DNA of 30,812 nucleotides from an uncultured Spirochaetales bacterium (GCA_945947045.1 CAMEXG010000005.1:1-30812); one strand, 5' to 3'. Positions 1-8,589 are shown, counted from the first letter of the stretch. Translations and numbers: made by a program. The notes: a model not told the origin generated them from the sequence alone.

Positions 1-1329
1 ACAGTTGTTCTCCTCGTACTGGCTATGGTTACATCCATGGTTTTCGCTCAGGGCGGAGCTGAAGCTTCTTCCAGCGGAAAGACAACAATCAGGGTTCTGA
101 ACTACATCGATATGTCAGAGCCAAACAGCGCAAACGAAGTCGAGATGGTATGGAACGAGTTCTCCAGACTTCATCCAGAAATCGAGGTTATCAGAGAGGA
201 CCTCTTCAACGAACCATTCCACATGAAGGTTGAATCCTATGCTGCACAGGGCAATCTTCCAGACGTTCTTTATGCTTGGCCAAGCGGAAGATCCGCTTCC
301 CTCCACAATGAAGGACTTGTTAAGGACCTCACACCATTCTTGAAGGCTGATGGAATCTTTGACGACTATGCTCCTACAACAACAGCTCCTCAGATCGGTG
401 GTTTCCTTGGTGAACTTCCAAACGGTATCACAGCTACATCTATGATGTTCGTCAATACTAAGGTTCTCAGAGAAAACGGACTTGAAGTTCCTAAGACATA
501 TGCTGATCTTAAGGCAATGGTTCCAGTTCTCAACGCTAAGGGAATCGAAGTTATCCAGATGGACTGTAAAGATGGTTGGGTAATGCAGTCTTGTCTCTTC
601 TCTCTCCTTGCTGGTAGATTCGGCGGAGCTGACTGGTATGAAAGACTTGCTGCTGGCGAGATCGATTTCGAAGATGAATGGTTCATCAACGCTCTCACAG
701 TACTTGACAACCTCTACAAAGATGGAATCATCAACCGCAACACTCTCTCTATCGGTTACGGCAGCGGCCGCGGTGACTTTGCTAACGGAAAGGCTGCTTT
801 CTATATCGACGGCGACTGGGCATGTGGATCCTTCCAGACAGATATCACAACAGGTCAGGCTCTCTTCTCTCCTGAAGCTCAGGAAACAGATATCGAGCTC
901 ATGAACTTCCCAGCTGTTGAAGGCGAAGTTGTCCATGAATCTAACTCTGTCGTAGTAGGAACAGGTTGGGCTATGTCTGCTGACATTCCTGCAGGAAGTG
1001 CTGAAGAAGCTGCTGCATGGGAACTCATCAAGTTCCTCGAAGGCGAGTATGTACAGACTTACAGACTCACAACTGGTGCTGCATTCCCATCCCTCACAAC
1101 AATCGACGTTGCTAAGGTTTGTGAAGAAAACGGACTCGAGCCACTTGTTGCTAAGAGATCTGACTGGTATGGAAGAATCCAGGTTGCTACACCTGTTATC
1201 GACGGTGTCCTCGATCCAGCAGTCTACGAAGTCATCAACACTGTTCTCGCTGAAATCGGTCTTGGAAAGACAGATGTCAAGACAGCTGCTAAGACAGTTA
1301 ACGACGCTTGGAAGGCTTGGAACAAGTAA
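1..1329 (+). CDS. Extracellular sugar-binding protein of an ABC transporter (5' partial)
   Basis: The reading frame is open from base 1, so the true start lies upstream. The first in-window residues are hydrophobic and lead into TSMVFAQGG, a signal peptide end with likely cleavage after FA or FAQ. About 442 residues are visible. The mature part resembles family 1 solute-binding proteins (MalE/UgpB type): an N-terminal strand TIRVLNYIDM, a 'LPDVLYAWPSG' segment after the first helix, 'KDLTPFLKADG', and a C-terminal 'AAAWELIKFLEGEYVQ' followed by a 'TGAAFPS' segment. Known role of the family: periplasmic or surface capture of oligosaccharides for a two-permease ABC importer. The permeases would be upstream, outside the window. 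Codon use is strongly biased (CTC, ACA, GCT), as in oppA and rplM here, suggesting high expression. The exact sugar cannot be told; the following GH20 and GH2 genes suggest amino-sugar or mannose-containing glycans. Confidence 0.9.
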   Translation, partial: TVVLLVLAMVTSMVFAQGGAEASSSGKTTIRVLNYIDMSEPNSANEVEMVWNEFSRLHPEIEVIREDLFNEPFHMKVESYAAQGNLPDVLYAWPSGRSASLHNEGLVKDLTPFLKADGIFDDYAPTTTAPQIGGFLGELPNGITATSMMFVNTKVLRENGLEVPKTYADLKAMVPVLNAKGIEVIQMDCKDGWVMQSCLFSLLAGRFGGADWYERLAAGEIDFEDEWFINALTVLDNLYKDGIINRNTLSIGYGSGRGDFANGKAAFYIDGDWACGSFQTDITTGQALFSPEAQETDIELMNFPAVEGEVVHESNSVVVGTGWAMSADIPAGSAEEAAAWELIKFLEGEYVQTYRLTTGAAFPSLTTIDVAKVCEENGLEPLVAKRSDWYGRIQVATPVIDGVLDPAVYEVINTVLAEIGLGKTDVKTAAKTVNDAWKAWNK

Positions 1330-1351
1330 GATTCTAAGATACAGTATTATG

Positions 1352-1377
1352 GGGCGGGTCCAAGGATCCGCCCTTTT
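1352..1377 (+). terminator. Rho-independent terminator after the sugar-binding protein gene
   Basis: A 10-bp G+C-rich stem (GGGCGGGTCC with GGATCCGCCC, one G-U pair, loop of about 2-4 nt) is followed by TTTT. It lies between the binding-protein stop and the GH20 start. It probably gives strong binding-protein expression with reduced read-through into the glycosidase. Confidence 0.85.
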
Positions 1378-1396
1378 GACTCAAAAAAGGATAAAT

Positions 1397-2773
1397 ATGA
1401 AAACTATTGATTGTCTTCTTACACCTAAAATTAAATCGGAAAATGTAACCTTTGATACACTAATTGGATACCCTCTTGATTGTGAGAAGGTAATATGTGA
1501 TGAAAATATAGTAGAAATATCAAAAGAAAAAATCGTAATTAAGGGAAGAGGAAAGGATGAGCTATATCTAGGGGAAGGATATGTAAGACAGCTTTCTCTT
1601 ATTTTTAACGGTTCCCTTCCTGTCTGTTCTTTCTCTTTCTATTCACCGTCCTTTAAGTATAGAGGCTTTCATATTGACTGCTCCCGACACTTTGTCCCAA
1701 GAGAGGAGTTGTTGAGGATAATAGATGCCATGAGTCTTGTAGGCTTTAATTATTTCCATTGGCATCTTACAGACGACCAGGGCTGGAGATTCCCGGTGAC
1801 CGGTTATGATAAGTTGGAAGAAATCTCATCAAAGAGATATATATACGATAACAATGACCAAAAACACCTACATCAGGGCTTCTATCATAGGGAGGACTTG
1901 GAGTATGTGAATAAATACTGTAAGGAAAAGGGAATTACTGTCATTCCTGAAATAGAGACTCCGGGACATGCAGAAGCATTAATCGCCGCTTATCCTGAGT
2001 TCGGCTGCACAGGAAAGAAAATCGAAGTACAGAATAACTGGGGCGTATTTGAGAATGTGATGAACCCCTCATCAGAGGAGCTTTGGGTATTCTTGGATGC
2101 TGCAATAAAGGAGTTGGCATCTATTTTTGATGGTCCTTATATCCATATTGGCGGTGACGAGTGCCCCCATACACAATGGGAGGATCATGAAGGCTGTAAA
2201 TCCATAATGAGGGAAAACGGTCTTTCGGATACATCAGAGCTTCAAGGTTGGTTTACTTCCCGTGTCAGTGGAATAGTAAAAAAGTATGGAAAGAGAGCCA
2301 TCGGTTGGGATGAAGTGGTGGATGCTCCGGAGATAGACAAGGATGTAGTCGTCATGAGCTGGAGAGGACTGAGCGGGGCGAGAACTGCATCAAATCGAGG
2401 ACATAACGTAATACTGTGCCCTGAAAACGGCGGATGCTATTTTGACCGTTATCCATCCCGTGAGCCTTGGGAATTGGGAAATCTGTCCCTTTCCATTCCT
2501 AAAGACTCCTATGATTTGGATATCTCAATGAAGGAACTTGATGAAGAAAGAAGATCTCTCGTACTTGGAGCCCAGTGCTGCATTTGGGGTGAGAAGATTC
2601 ATAGTGGAAGAGAGATGGAGTTCATGCTGTTCCCCCGTGCATACATCTTGGCTGAGAATCTTTGGCTTGGAGAAGATAGAAAAGACTGGGAGAAGATGAA
2701 GGACAGAAAAGATGTCTTGGCTCTTATTTCATATAAGATGGATTTGTTGTGTAATCCTGGAAAATGGGAGTGA
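1397..2773 (+). CDS. GH20 beta-N-acetylhexosaminidase
   Basis: This 458-residue glycoside hydrolase family 20 enzyme removes terminal beta-linked GlcNAc or GalNAc. Visible family marks are YRGFHIDCSRHFVP at the barrel start, WHLTDDQGWRFP, ETPGHAEA, and the catalytic HIGGDECPHTQW, with the Asp-Glu pair at residues 254-255. The Asp orients the substrate acetamido group and the Glu is the acid/base. A later WRG segment probably lines the active site. No signal peptide is seen, so it should act in the cytoplasm on imported oligosaccharides. An open frame extends upstream into the binding-protein gene, but ATG 1397 is preferred: it follows an AAGGA ribosome site and the preceding terminator, and the protein then begins with a normal N-terminal domain. 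It faces the GH2 mannosidase, which fits a shared job on N-glycan-like or amino-sugar/mannose glycans (inference). Confidence 0.93.
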   Translation: MKTIDCLLTPKIKSENVTFDTLIGYPLDCEKVICDENIVEISKEKIVIKGRGKDELYLGEGYVRQLSLIFNGSLPVCSFSFYSPSFKYRGFHIDCSRHFVPREELLRIIDAMSLVGFNYFHWHLTDDQGWRFPVTGYDKLEEISSKRYIYDNNDQKHLHQGFYHREDLEYVNKYCKEKGITVIPEIETPGHAEALIAAYPEFGCTGKKIEVQNNWGVFENVMNPSSEELWVFLDAAIKELASIFDGPYIHIGGDECPHTQWEDHEGCKSIMRENGLSDTSELQGWFTSRVSGIVKKYGKRAIGWDEVVDAPEIDKDVVVMSWRGLSGARTASNRGHNVILCPENGGCYFDRYPSREPWELGNLSLSIPKDSYDLDISMKELDEERRSLVLGAQCCIWGEKIHSGREMEFMLFPRAYILAENLWLGEDRKDWEKMKDRKDVLALISYKMDLLCNPGKWE

Positions 2774-2800
2774 TAAACATAGTTTGTCTTGATATAGATT

Positions 2801-2823
2801 AGGCCGCCTTTTTCGGGCGGCCT
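2801..2823. terminator. Hairpin between convergent GH20 and GH2 genes
   Basis: A perfect 8-bp stem (AGGCCGCC with GGCGGCCT) encloses a TTTTTCG loop. It sits in the short gap between the two converging stop codons. Neither side has a clear T-run, so it may serve both transcripts as a weak or bidirectional terminator or as a 3'-end stabiliser. Confidence 0.6.
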
Positions 2824-2828
2824 GAACA

Positions 2829-5294
2829 TTATATTCTCGATACATCCATTACTGTAAGTTCTTCTTTGAACTTCTCTTCCTCTGTGTCCTGCTTTGGAGT
2901 AAACGTTATCGTCTTATTCTCTCCAGGAAGCAGAGTAAAGAAGTTGTCGGAGAATCTGCCGTCTATATTGCCGCTTTCAACAACAGCGTAGAATGCAGGG
3001 TGTTTTGTTTCCAGAGTAATGGAGAATGAACCGTCTTCCTTCTTTTCTACATTGCTGAAGGCTATCCAGCTTTTCTTGATATCAGAGTTCTTCACCCTCT
3101 CCATGAGAATACTTCTCTCTTCTCTCTCTCCGTCACACTCCGTCTCTGCGATAATGAAGGTATTGTCTCTGTTGTATGCAGATTCATAGAGCTCTTCTAC
3201 ATCCACGACTCTCATACTTTCGATAGTAAGAGAGTGCTTTCTCTCTTCAAGAGTATTACCCTCATAGTCCATGACCCTTACTCTCATCTCTACATTCTTT
3301 CTTTCCTTTGTATCGTTGACCGCCTTGATGAAGACTCTGCCTTTATCTATGTACAAAAGTGGAGCTACCTGGGCATAGAAATGCTTGATGGCATAGTGCA
3401 AAGCCTTCCATCTGCCGTTGTATTCTATGCTGGACCAGGATGCTACAGGCCATACATCATTTAGCTGCCATATGAGAGTACCCATACAATATGGCATTAA
3501 AGAACGCCAGTATGTGACGGCAGTTTCTATTGCAAGAGCCTGCTGTACTTGAGATAGATAGAGGCTGGACTCAAAGGATGACGGATATTTGAAAGAACGT
3601 GTAAACTGCTCCATCATTATCTGATTGCCCCTGTCATTCTTCTGGTGGTGAAGCATTACAGGAGATGTCAGGTCAAACTGATCGTGGGGGCAGAATGTAT
3701 TGACAACCTGTAGAGAGGAGAAGGACTGATATCCGAACTCAGAACAGAAGCGAGGCTTTACCGTGTGATAGAAATCGAAGTCTTTTCCTTCATGCCAAAC
3801 AGACCAGAAGTGCATGTCACCCTTGCCGTCGCTATGCCAGTTGTCGCTATAGTCCCCGGGGCCTGCACAAGGAGAAGATGGCCAGAATATTCGGTCCCTG
3901 TCTTCTTCCATCACGATTCTTCCGACTGTATCGTCGTTGAGTCTTTCATAGTCTTTAAGGTATCTCTCTCTATTGTTTATGGTCTCTTCGTACCAAGTAA
4001 GAGCACCCAGATCCTCATTGTTTCCACACCATAGTGCGATACATGGATGGGTCTTAAGCCTTCTGATCTGATCTCTCAACTCCTTCTCCACACTATTAAG
4101 GAACCACTTGTCGGAAGGGTATGTAGAGCAGGCGAACATCATATCGTGGTATAAGAGGATCCCCTTTTCGTCACATAGATCATAGAAATCTTCTTTTTCA
4201 TACCAGCCGCCTCCCCAGACACGGATCATATTCATGTTGGCGTCCACTGCATCCTGTAAGAGTTCGTCATACCTCTCTCTCGTCATACGGGAAGGGATTG
4301 CGTCGAGAGGAATCCAGTTTGCACCTTTAGAGAAGATATCTCTGCCGTTAACAGAGATTGTCAGCTCCTTTCCACCCATAGTAGGCTGGTTCTTTACTAC
4401 AAGTGTCCTGAAGCCTACCTTTCTTTCCTTCTTGTCACCATCTACAGTGACTTGGGCTTTATATAATTTGTGGTCGCCGAAGCCGTTGGGCCACCATTTC
4501 TCCACTTGGTCTTCATCTATCGACAGGAAGGCTGAGTATTTATTTGTACCCTTTTTAAGATCAAAGGTTCCTTCAATGGTGTTTCCAGCGATTTCAGCCT
4601 TCACGGAGACTGTTTTTTCTTTAATTGATTCTACGAGGCATTCAAACTCAACTTCCCATTTGCCCTCCTTGAGTCTTGGAATGACAGAAAAGCTTTCAAA
4701 GAGAGAAGAGCCTGTCTCTATAAGTTTGATGCTCTCATGAATACCTGTGCTCATGATACATGGACCCCAGTCCCAGCCTGCATTGCACTGAGTCTTTCTG
4801 ACTAAGTTTCGATAAGGCGAGTCGTTTGGATAACGGGAACAAGGAATAGGGTAGGAAAGCTTGTCATTTCTTTCTATAGCCAGGCTCTCAGAAGAGCGGA
4901 ATGAGAAAGAGACTGTGTTTTCCCCATCATTAAGGAACTGTGTTATGTCAATAAAGTGGATTTGGTGTTCGTTTTCAAATCCTTTGACCTTTTCTCCGTT
5001 AATAAAGAGTCGTGCGACAGTATCGACTTTCTCAAGCCTTATGAAGACTCGTTCATCTTTCTTCTCCCAATTGAAAGACCTGTAGATCGTCCAGTCACCC
5101 CTGCCGACAAATAGAATATCCAATTCGTTCATTCCATAGTAGGGGTCGGGGATAGTGTTATTTTTTATGAGAGTGTCATGAACGTCTCCTGGAAGTTCCA
5201 TGTCCCACTCCATGTTTTCTTTGATTCCAAACTTGTTGTCTTCAATTTTATCTGCTCTGAGTTTCCAGAGACCGTCAAGAGTTATTTCTTTCAT
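2829..5294 (-). CDS. GH2 beta-mannosidase
   Basis: This 821-residue family 2 glycosidase is of the beta-mannosidase type. It opens with LDGLWKLRADK and ELPGDVHDTLIKN, the typical MANBA-like N-terminal sandwich domain. CNAGWDWGPCIMSTGIHE and GANWIPLDAIPSRMT lead into the barrel, then MIRVWGGGWYE. The acid/base is predicted as Glu427 in ALWCGNNED and the nucleophile as Glu519 in RFCSEFGYQSF. Such enzymes release non-reducing beta-mannose from N-glycan cores or mannooligosaccharides. No signal peptide is present, implying cytoplasmic action. The start is supported by GGAGG six bases upstream of the ATG. It converges on the GH20 gene, and the pair could strip Man-GlcNAc chains after import by the adjacent sugar ABC system (inference). 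Confidence 0.92.
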   Translation of the reverse strand: MKEITLDGLWKLRADKIEDNKFGIKENMEWDMELPGDVHDTLIKNNTIPDPYYGMNELDILFVGRGDWTIYRSFNWEKKDERVFIRLEKVDTVARLFINGEKVKGFENEHQIHFIDITQFLNDGENTVSFSFRSSESLAIERNDKLSYPIPCSRYPNDSPYRNLVRKTQCNAGWDWGPCIMSTGIHESIKLIETGSSLFESFSVIPRLKEGKWEVEFECLVESIKEKTVSVKAEIAGNTIEGTFDLKKGTNKYSAFLSIDEDQVEKWWPNGFGDHKLYKAQVTVDGDKKERKVGFRTLVVKNQPTMGGKELTISVNGRDIFSKGANWIPLDAIPSRMTRERYDELLQDAVDANMNMIRVWGGGWYEKEDFYDLCDEKGILLYHDMMFACSTYPSDKWFLNSVEKELRDQIRRLKTHPCIALWCGNNEDLGALTWYEETINNRERYLKDYERLNDDTVGRIVMEEDRDRIFWPSSPCAGPGDYSDNWHSDGKGDMHFWSVWHEGKDFDFYHTVKPRFCSEFGYQSFSSLQVVNTFCPHDQFDLTSPVMLHHQKNDRGNQIMMEQFTRSFKYPSSFESSLYLSQVQQALAIETAVTYWRSLMPYCMGTLIWQLNDVWPVASWSSIEYNGRWKALHYAIKHFYAQVAPLLYIDKGRVFIKAVNDTKERKNVEMRVRVMDYEGNTLEERKHSLTIESMRVVDVEELYESAYNRDNTFIIAETECDGEREERSILMERVKNSDIKKSWIAFSNVEKKEDGSFSITLETKHPAFYAVVESGNIDGRFSDNFFTLLPGENKTITFTPKQDTEEEKFKEELTVMDVSRI

Positions 5295-5463
5295 TATTCC
5301 TCCTTCAGCGACAATAAAAGTCTATAGATAGTTTATTGTTTTGAATACATGTTTTCTGAACTAACCCCATTTTTTATATACATTTAGAGCGATTAAATGG
5401 CGATATGTGCAATCTGTGAAATGATGGACAATGTCACTTTTATATCTTCATATCTTCTATATA

Positions 5464-5493
5464 TTGACAAGTTAGATTTAACTAACTTATAGT
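5464..5493 (+). promoter_or_regulatory. Sigma-70-type promoter of the feo operon
   Basis: TTGACA (5464-5469) and TATAGT (5488-5493) are separated by 18 bp, upstream of the first feoA. This is the best consensus promoter in the window. The spacer is almost entirely filled by an inverted repeat, so a bound repressor would exclude RNA polymerase. Confidence 0.75.
5469..5488. promoter_or_regulatory. DtxR-family-like operator, copy 1
   Basis: The inverted repeat AAGTTAG-N6-CTAACTT has 7-bp arms. It lies exactly between the -35 and -10 of the feo promoter. Half-sites TTAG/CTAA with this spacing resemble metal-dependent DtxR/IdeR boxes rather than a Fur box. Repression by an Fe2+-loaded DtxR-type regulator is inferred; no such regulator gene lies in the window. 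Confidence 0.65.
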
Positions 5494-5504
5494 TTTAATT
5501 GATA

Positions 5505-5522
5505 AGTTAGGTGAAGCTAACT
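5505..5522. promoter_or_regulatory. DtxR-family-like operator, copy 2
   Basis: AGTTAG-GTGAAG-CTAACT has the same half-sites and the same 6-bp spacer as copy 1, about 35 bp downstream and just after the expected transcription start. TTAGGTGAAGCTAAC is close to the known DtxR/IdeR box. Two dimers bound about 3.5 helical turns apart would give tight repression. Confidence 0.65.
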
Positions 5523-5534
5523 AAGGAGAATAAT

Positions 5535-5747
5535 ATGATACCTCTTTCTTTTTCGCCAGTTGGAAGCGAAATGACAGTGAAGGCTTTGGGAGGAAAACCG
5601 GAAGTAAAGAGACATTTGGAGTCTTTGGGGTTTTCCAATGGGACCAAGGTGGTGGTCACCTCGGTTATAAGCGGGAACGTAATAGTCAAGGTAAAGGAAT
5701 CCCGAATAGCCATAAGTCAGGAGATGGCAAGAAAAATAATGGTCTGA
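5535..5747 (+). CDS. feoA: FeoA protein, first copy
   Basis: This 70-residue SH3-like FeoA protein is thought to act on the cytoplasmic G-domain side of FeoB in ferrous iron uptake. The pattern MTVKALGGKPEVKRHLESLGFSNGTKVVV, ending in the RIAISQEMARKIMV segment, is typical of FeoA (a Gly-rich turn, 'LxSLGF..G', 'IAIS..MA..I'). The frame could begin at a GTG at 5511, but that lies inside the second operator. ATG 5535 follows AAGGAG at proper distance and is chosen. It is first in the operon, 15 bp before the second feoA. Confidence 0.9.
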   Translation: MIPLSFSPVGSEMTVKALGGKPEVKRHLESLGFSNGTKVVVTSVISGNVIVKVKESRIAISQEMARKIMV

Positions 5748-5762
5748 TAAAGGAGAAGAAAT

Positions 5763-5984
5763 ATGAGGACTCTTAAAGAAGTGAAAATCGGCGAAAGCGT
5801 AAAAGTGAAGGCTCTGAAGGGTGAAGGCCCTGTGAAAAGAAGAATCATGGATATGGGAATAACAAAAGGTGTAGAGATTTTTGTAAGAAAGGTTGCACCT
5901 CTCGGGGATCCTATTGAAGTAAATGTCAGAGGCTATGAGTTGACAATTAGAAAGAGTGAAGCTGAGAACATAGACGTGGAATAA
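5763..5984 (+). CDS. feoA: FeoA protein, second copy
   Basis: This is a second FeoA-type protein of 73 residues, diverged from the first. The order of motifs is the same: 'LKEVKIGESVKVKAL', 'GPVKRRIMDMGITKG', and 'GDPIEVNVRGYELTIRKSEA', where the last part is the usual FeoA ending (GYELxIRKxEAxxI). It matches the canonical FeoA pattern more closely than copy 1, so copy 1 may be the specialised one. An AAAGGAG site precedes the ATG. It is 11 bp upstream of feoB. Tandem feoA genes before feoB are known in Firmicutes and other gut anaerobes. Confidence 0.92.
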   Translation: MRTLKEVKIGESVKVKALKGEGPVKRRIMDMGITKGVEIFVRKVAPLGDPIEVNVRGYELTIRKSEAENIDVE

Positions 5985-5995
5985 AGAGGTAAAAA

Positions 5996-8401
5996 ATGAA
6001 TATAAGAATCGCATTGGCTGGTAATCCGAATTCCGGTAAGACAACCTTGTTCAACAATCTGACTGACTCAAATCAATATGTTGGAAACTGGCCTGGGGTA
6101 ACAGTAGAAAAGAAGGAGGGGAGACTAAAAAAGCACAGTAATGTCAAGATAATAGACCTTCCCGGCATTTACTCCCTGTCTCCATACACCAGTGAAGAAG
6201 TAGTGGCGAGAAACTACCTTATAGACGAAAAACCTGAAGCCATACTTAACATTGTGGATGGAACAAACTTGGAAAGAAATCTATATCTTTCCTTGCAGCT
6301 GCTGGAGTTGGGAATACCAATGGTCATCGCCCTTAATATGAGCGACGTGGTGAGAAAGAATGGTGATAAGATCAACGTCCCCCTTCTTTCCCAAACCCTG
6401 GGTTGCCCTGTTGTGGAGATATCTGCACTGAAGGGGGAGAACACACTATCTGCAGCAGAGGCGGCTATAAAAGAGAGTGAAAGGAACAATAGAAATCACA
6501 AGCATATATTCTCTGAAAGAGTGGAGAATGCTTTGGCCTTTATCGAAAAAGAAGCACTCCAAAATATAGAAGAGAGGGAAAGAAGATGGTATGGGGTGAA
6601 GCTTTTCGAGAGAGACGAAAAAATACTTGAAAAGTTAAACTTGGAAAAGTTTGTCATCTCTGAAATCCAGAAAGAAATAACCAGTGTTGAAAAGGAAATG
6701 GACGATGACGGGGAGTCCATAATAACAAGCGAGAGATACCGCTATATTGAGAGTGTATTGAAGACTTGTTATAAGAAAAGCGGAAAGACTCTTTCCACTT
6801 CCGATAAAATAGACCGTATTGTAACAAACAAGTATCTCTCTCTTCCTATTTTTGCTCTCGTAATGTGGCTTGTTTACTTTGTTTCAGTGACGACCATTGG
6901 AACAATGTGTACTGACTGGGTGAATGACGGATTATTCGGTGACGGTTTCTTCTTATTTGGAAAAGGAAGAAGTGCTTACAGCGAGAGCATGGAAGAATAT
7001 ACAACATCTATGGACATCGTCAACGCTTTTGGTGGAGAAAGGGAGTACAACGAAAGCCTACTGAAAGAGGTTATTGAGGAAAATAATCATTCTTCGACGG
7101 CCAGTTATACTATCGTTGACGAAGAGACACTATCGGAAGAAGTTGTGGAAGTCGGATATGAAGACCTGCTCTCCGCCTCTGATGTCCTTATTTCTTATGA
7201 CTTCACTGAGCCTGAAACAAAAGATTATGGCATCTGGGTTCCAGGGCTCCCTGCTTTGATAGAGAGTGGACTGGAGAAAATCGGATGCAAAGAATGGCTT
7301 ATGGGACTGATACTAGACGGAATTGTAGCGGGAGTGGGTGCCGTACTGGGCTTTGTTCCTCAGATGTTCGTTCTATTTCTGTTTCTTGCGCTTCTTGAAG
7401 ACTGCGGATACATGGCTAGAATCGCCTTTGTCATGGACCGAGTGTTCCGTAAGTTCGGGTTATCAGGAAAGTCTTTTATTCCAATCTTGATCGGCACAGG
7501 CTGTGGAGTTCCTGGTGTCATGGCGTCGCGTACCATTGAGAATGAGAAAGATAGAAGAATGACCATTATGACCACCACCTTCATTCCTTGCGGGGCGAAG
7601 CTACCCTTCATCGCACTTATTGCAGGAACCATATTCGGCGGGGAAGCCTGGGTGGCTCCATTTGCATATTTCCTGGGAATGTTTGCAATTATCACCAGCG
7701 GAATAATATTGAAAAAGACAAAGAAGTTTTCCGGGGAACCGGCTCCCTTTGTCATGGAACTACCTTCTTATCATATGCCTACAGCAAAGAACGTACTGTT
7801 ATCAATGTGGGAGAGAGGTTGGTCATTTATTAAGAAAGCGGGAACCATCATTCTTCTTTCCACCATTGTAGTATGGTTCACTTCTTTCTTCGGCTTCACG
7901 GAAGAAGGCTTCAGAATGCTCTCTGTAGAAGAACTTGACCACTCTATTCTCGCATTCCTGGGTTCTCTTATCGCCTGGATATTCTATCCTCTTGGCTGGG
8001 GGGACTGGCAGAGCACAGTTGCAACCATCACTGGACTGGTTGCAAAAGAGAATATTGTAGGAACACTTGGAATTCTATATGGTGCGGAAAAAAGTGCATT
8101 CATTGGCATATCACAAGCTTTTACTAAGGTTTCAGGACTATCATTTTTGTGCTTCAACCTTCTTTGTGCACCTTGTTTTGCAGCTATAGGCGCCATAAAA
8201 AGGGAGATGAACGATAACAGGTGGACATGGTTTGCACTTATTTATCAGTGTCTATATGCATATTTCGTAGCCTTTGTAATTAATCAGTTCGGTCTATTGC
8301 TAACGGGAAGACCAAACATTTTGTTGCTGGCATTGGCAGTCCTGACATCGGCTTATTTCTTGTATGCGCTGATCAAAAAAGATAGGAGAGTAAAAGTATG
8401 A
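5996..8401 (+). CDS. feoB: Ferrous iron transport protein B
   Basis: This 801-residue FeoB is the GTPase-linked inner-membrane Fe2+ transporter. The G-protein domain shows G1 GNPNSGKT (residues 9-16), G3 DLPG, G4 NMSD and G5 SALKG. It is followed by a helical spacer domain and then the membrane domain with the paired gates: GTGCGVPGVMASRTIENEKD and, at the second gate, FIPCGAKLPFIALIAG. The last part carries WGDWQSTVATITGLVAKENIVGTLG. Between the first membrane helix and the next helices there is an extra stretch at about residues 322-405, rich in Glu and Asp and predicted extracytoplasmic. It ends at YGIWVPGLPALIE. Similar inserts are, as I recall, found in clostridial FeoB proteins, so the operon may share ancestry with Firmicutes (inference). 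The stop overlaps the next start (ATGA). Confidence 0.96.
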   Translation: MNIRIALAGNPNSGKTTLFNNLTDSNQYVGNWPGVTVEKKEGRLKKHSNVKIIDLPGIYSLSPYTSEEVVARNYLIDEKPEAILNIVDGTNLERNLYLSLQLLELGIPMVIALNMSDVVRKNGDKINVPLLSQTLGCPVVEISALKGENTLSAAEAAIKESERNNRNHKHIFSERVENALAFIEKEALQNIEERERRWYGVKLFERDEKILEKLNLEKFVISEIQKEITSVEKEMDDDGESIITSERYRYIESVLKTCYKKSGKTLSTSDKIDRIVTNKYLSLPIFALVMWLVYFVSVTTIGTMCTDWVNDGLFGDGFFLFGKGRSAYSESMEEYTTSMDIVNAFGGEREYNESLLKEVIEENNHSSTASYTIVDEETLSEEVVEVGYEDLLSASDVLISYDFTEPETKDYGIWVPGLPALIESGLEKIGCKEWLMGLILDGIVAGVGAVLGFVPQMFVLFLFLALLEDCGYMARIAFVMDRVFRKFGLSGKSFIPILIGTGCGVPGVMASRTIENEKDRRMTIMTTTFIPCGAKLPFIALIAGTIFGGEAWVAPFAYFLGMFAIITSGIILKKTKKFSGEPAPFVMELPSYHMPTAKNVLLSMWERGWSFIKKAGTIILLSTIVVWFTSFFGFTEEGFRMLSVEELDHSILAFLGSLIAWIFYPLGWGDWQSTVATITGLVAKENIVGTLGILYGAEKSAFIGISQAFTKVSGLSFLCFNLLCAPCFAAIGAIKREMNDNRWTWFALIYQCLYAYFVAFVINQFGLLLTGRPNILLLALAVLTSAYFLYALIKKDRRVKV

Positions 8402-8547
8402 ATATACCGACTTTGATCGTTTTATTGGTCTTACTTCTAGTGGTGGGGGCTGTAGTATTCAGTTTAGTTAAGAAAAAGAAAAAAGGAGGAGGCTCCTGTT
8501 CCTGCGGCTGCTCTAGTTGCAGCATGAAGGGGTCCTGCCATAAGTAA
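8398..8547 (+). CDS. FeoB-associated Cys-rich membrane protein
   Basis: This is a 49-residue protein. One N-terminal membrane helix (about residues 4-24) is followed by a run of five lysines, three glycines, and a Cys-rich tail with Cys at 34, 36, 38, 41 and 47. This is the pattern of the small FeoB_associated family (Pfam 12669). The start codon overlaps the feoB stop as ATGA, so translation is probably coupled. The inside-positive lysines put the Cys tail in the cytoplasm, where it could receive or hold Fe2+ leaving FeoB. That function is inferred; the family has no proven role that I know of. A terminator follows directly. Confidence 0.88.
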   Translation: MNIPTLIVLLVLLLVVGAVVFSLVKKKKKGGGSCSCGCSSCSMKGSCHK

Positions 8548-8553
8548 TGGGAA

Positions 8554-8578
8554 GGGTGTCGAATATGGCACCCTTTTT
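8554..8578 (+). terminator. Rho-independent terminator of the feo operon
   Basis: A 7-bp stem (GGGTGTC with GGCACCC, one U-G pair) with a 6-nt loop is followed by TTTTT. It sits 6 bp after the Cys-rich gene and marks the operon end. Confidence 0.88.
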
Positions 8579-8589
8579 AAACAAAAAAC

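Noticed and set aside
115..936. Minus-strand frame of 273 codons inside the sugar-binding protein gene
   Set aside because: It is a shadow caused by the strong codon bias of the real gene, with no promoter or ribosome site.
998..1396. Upstream extension of the GH20 frame into the binding-protein gene
   Set aside because: It would cross a strong terminator and add low-complexity sequence. ATG 1397 has a ribosome site and a standard N-terminus.
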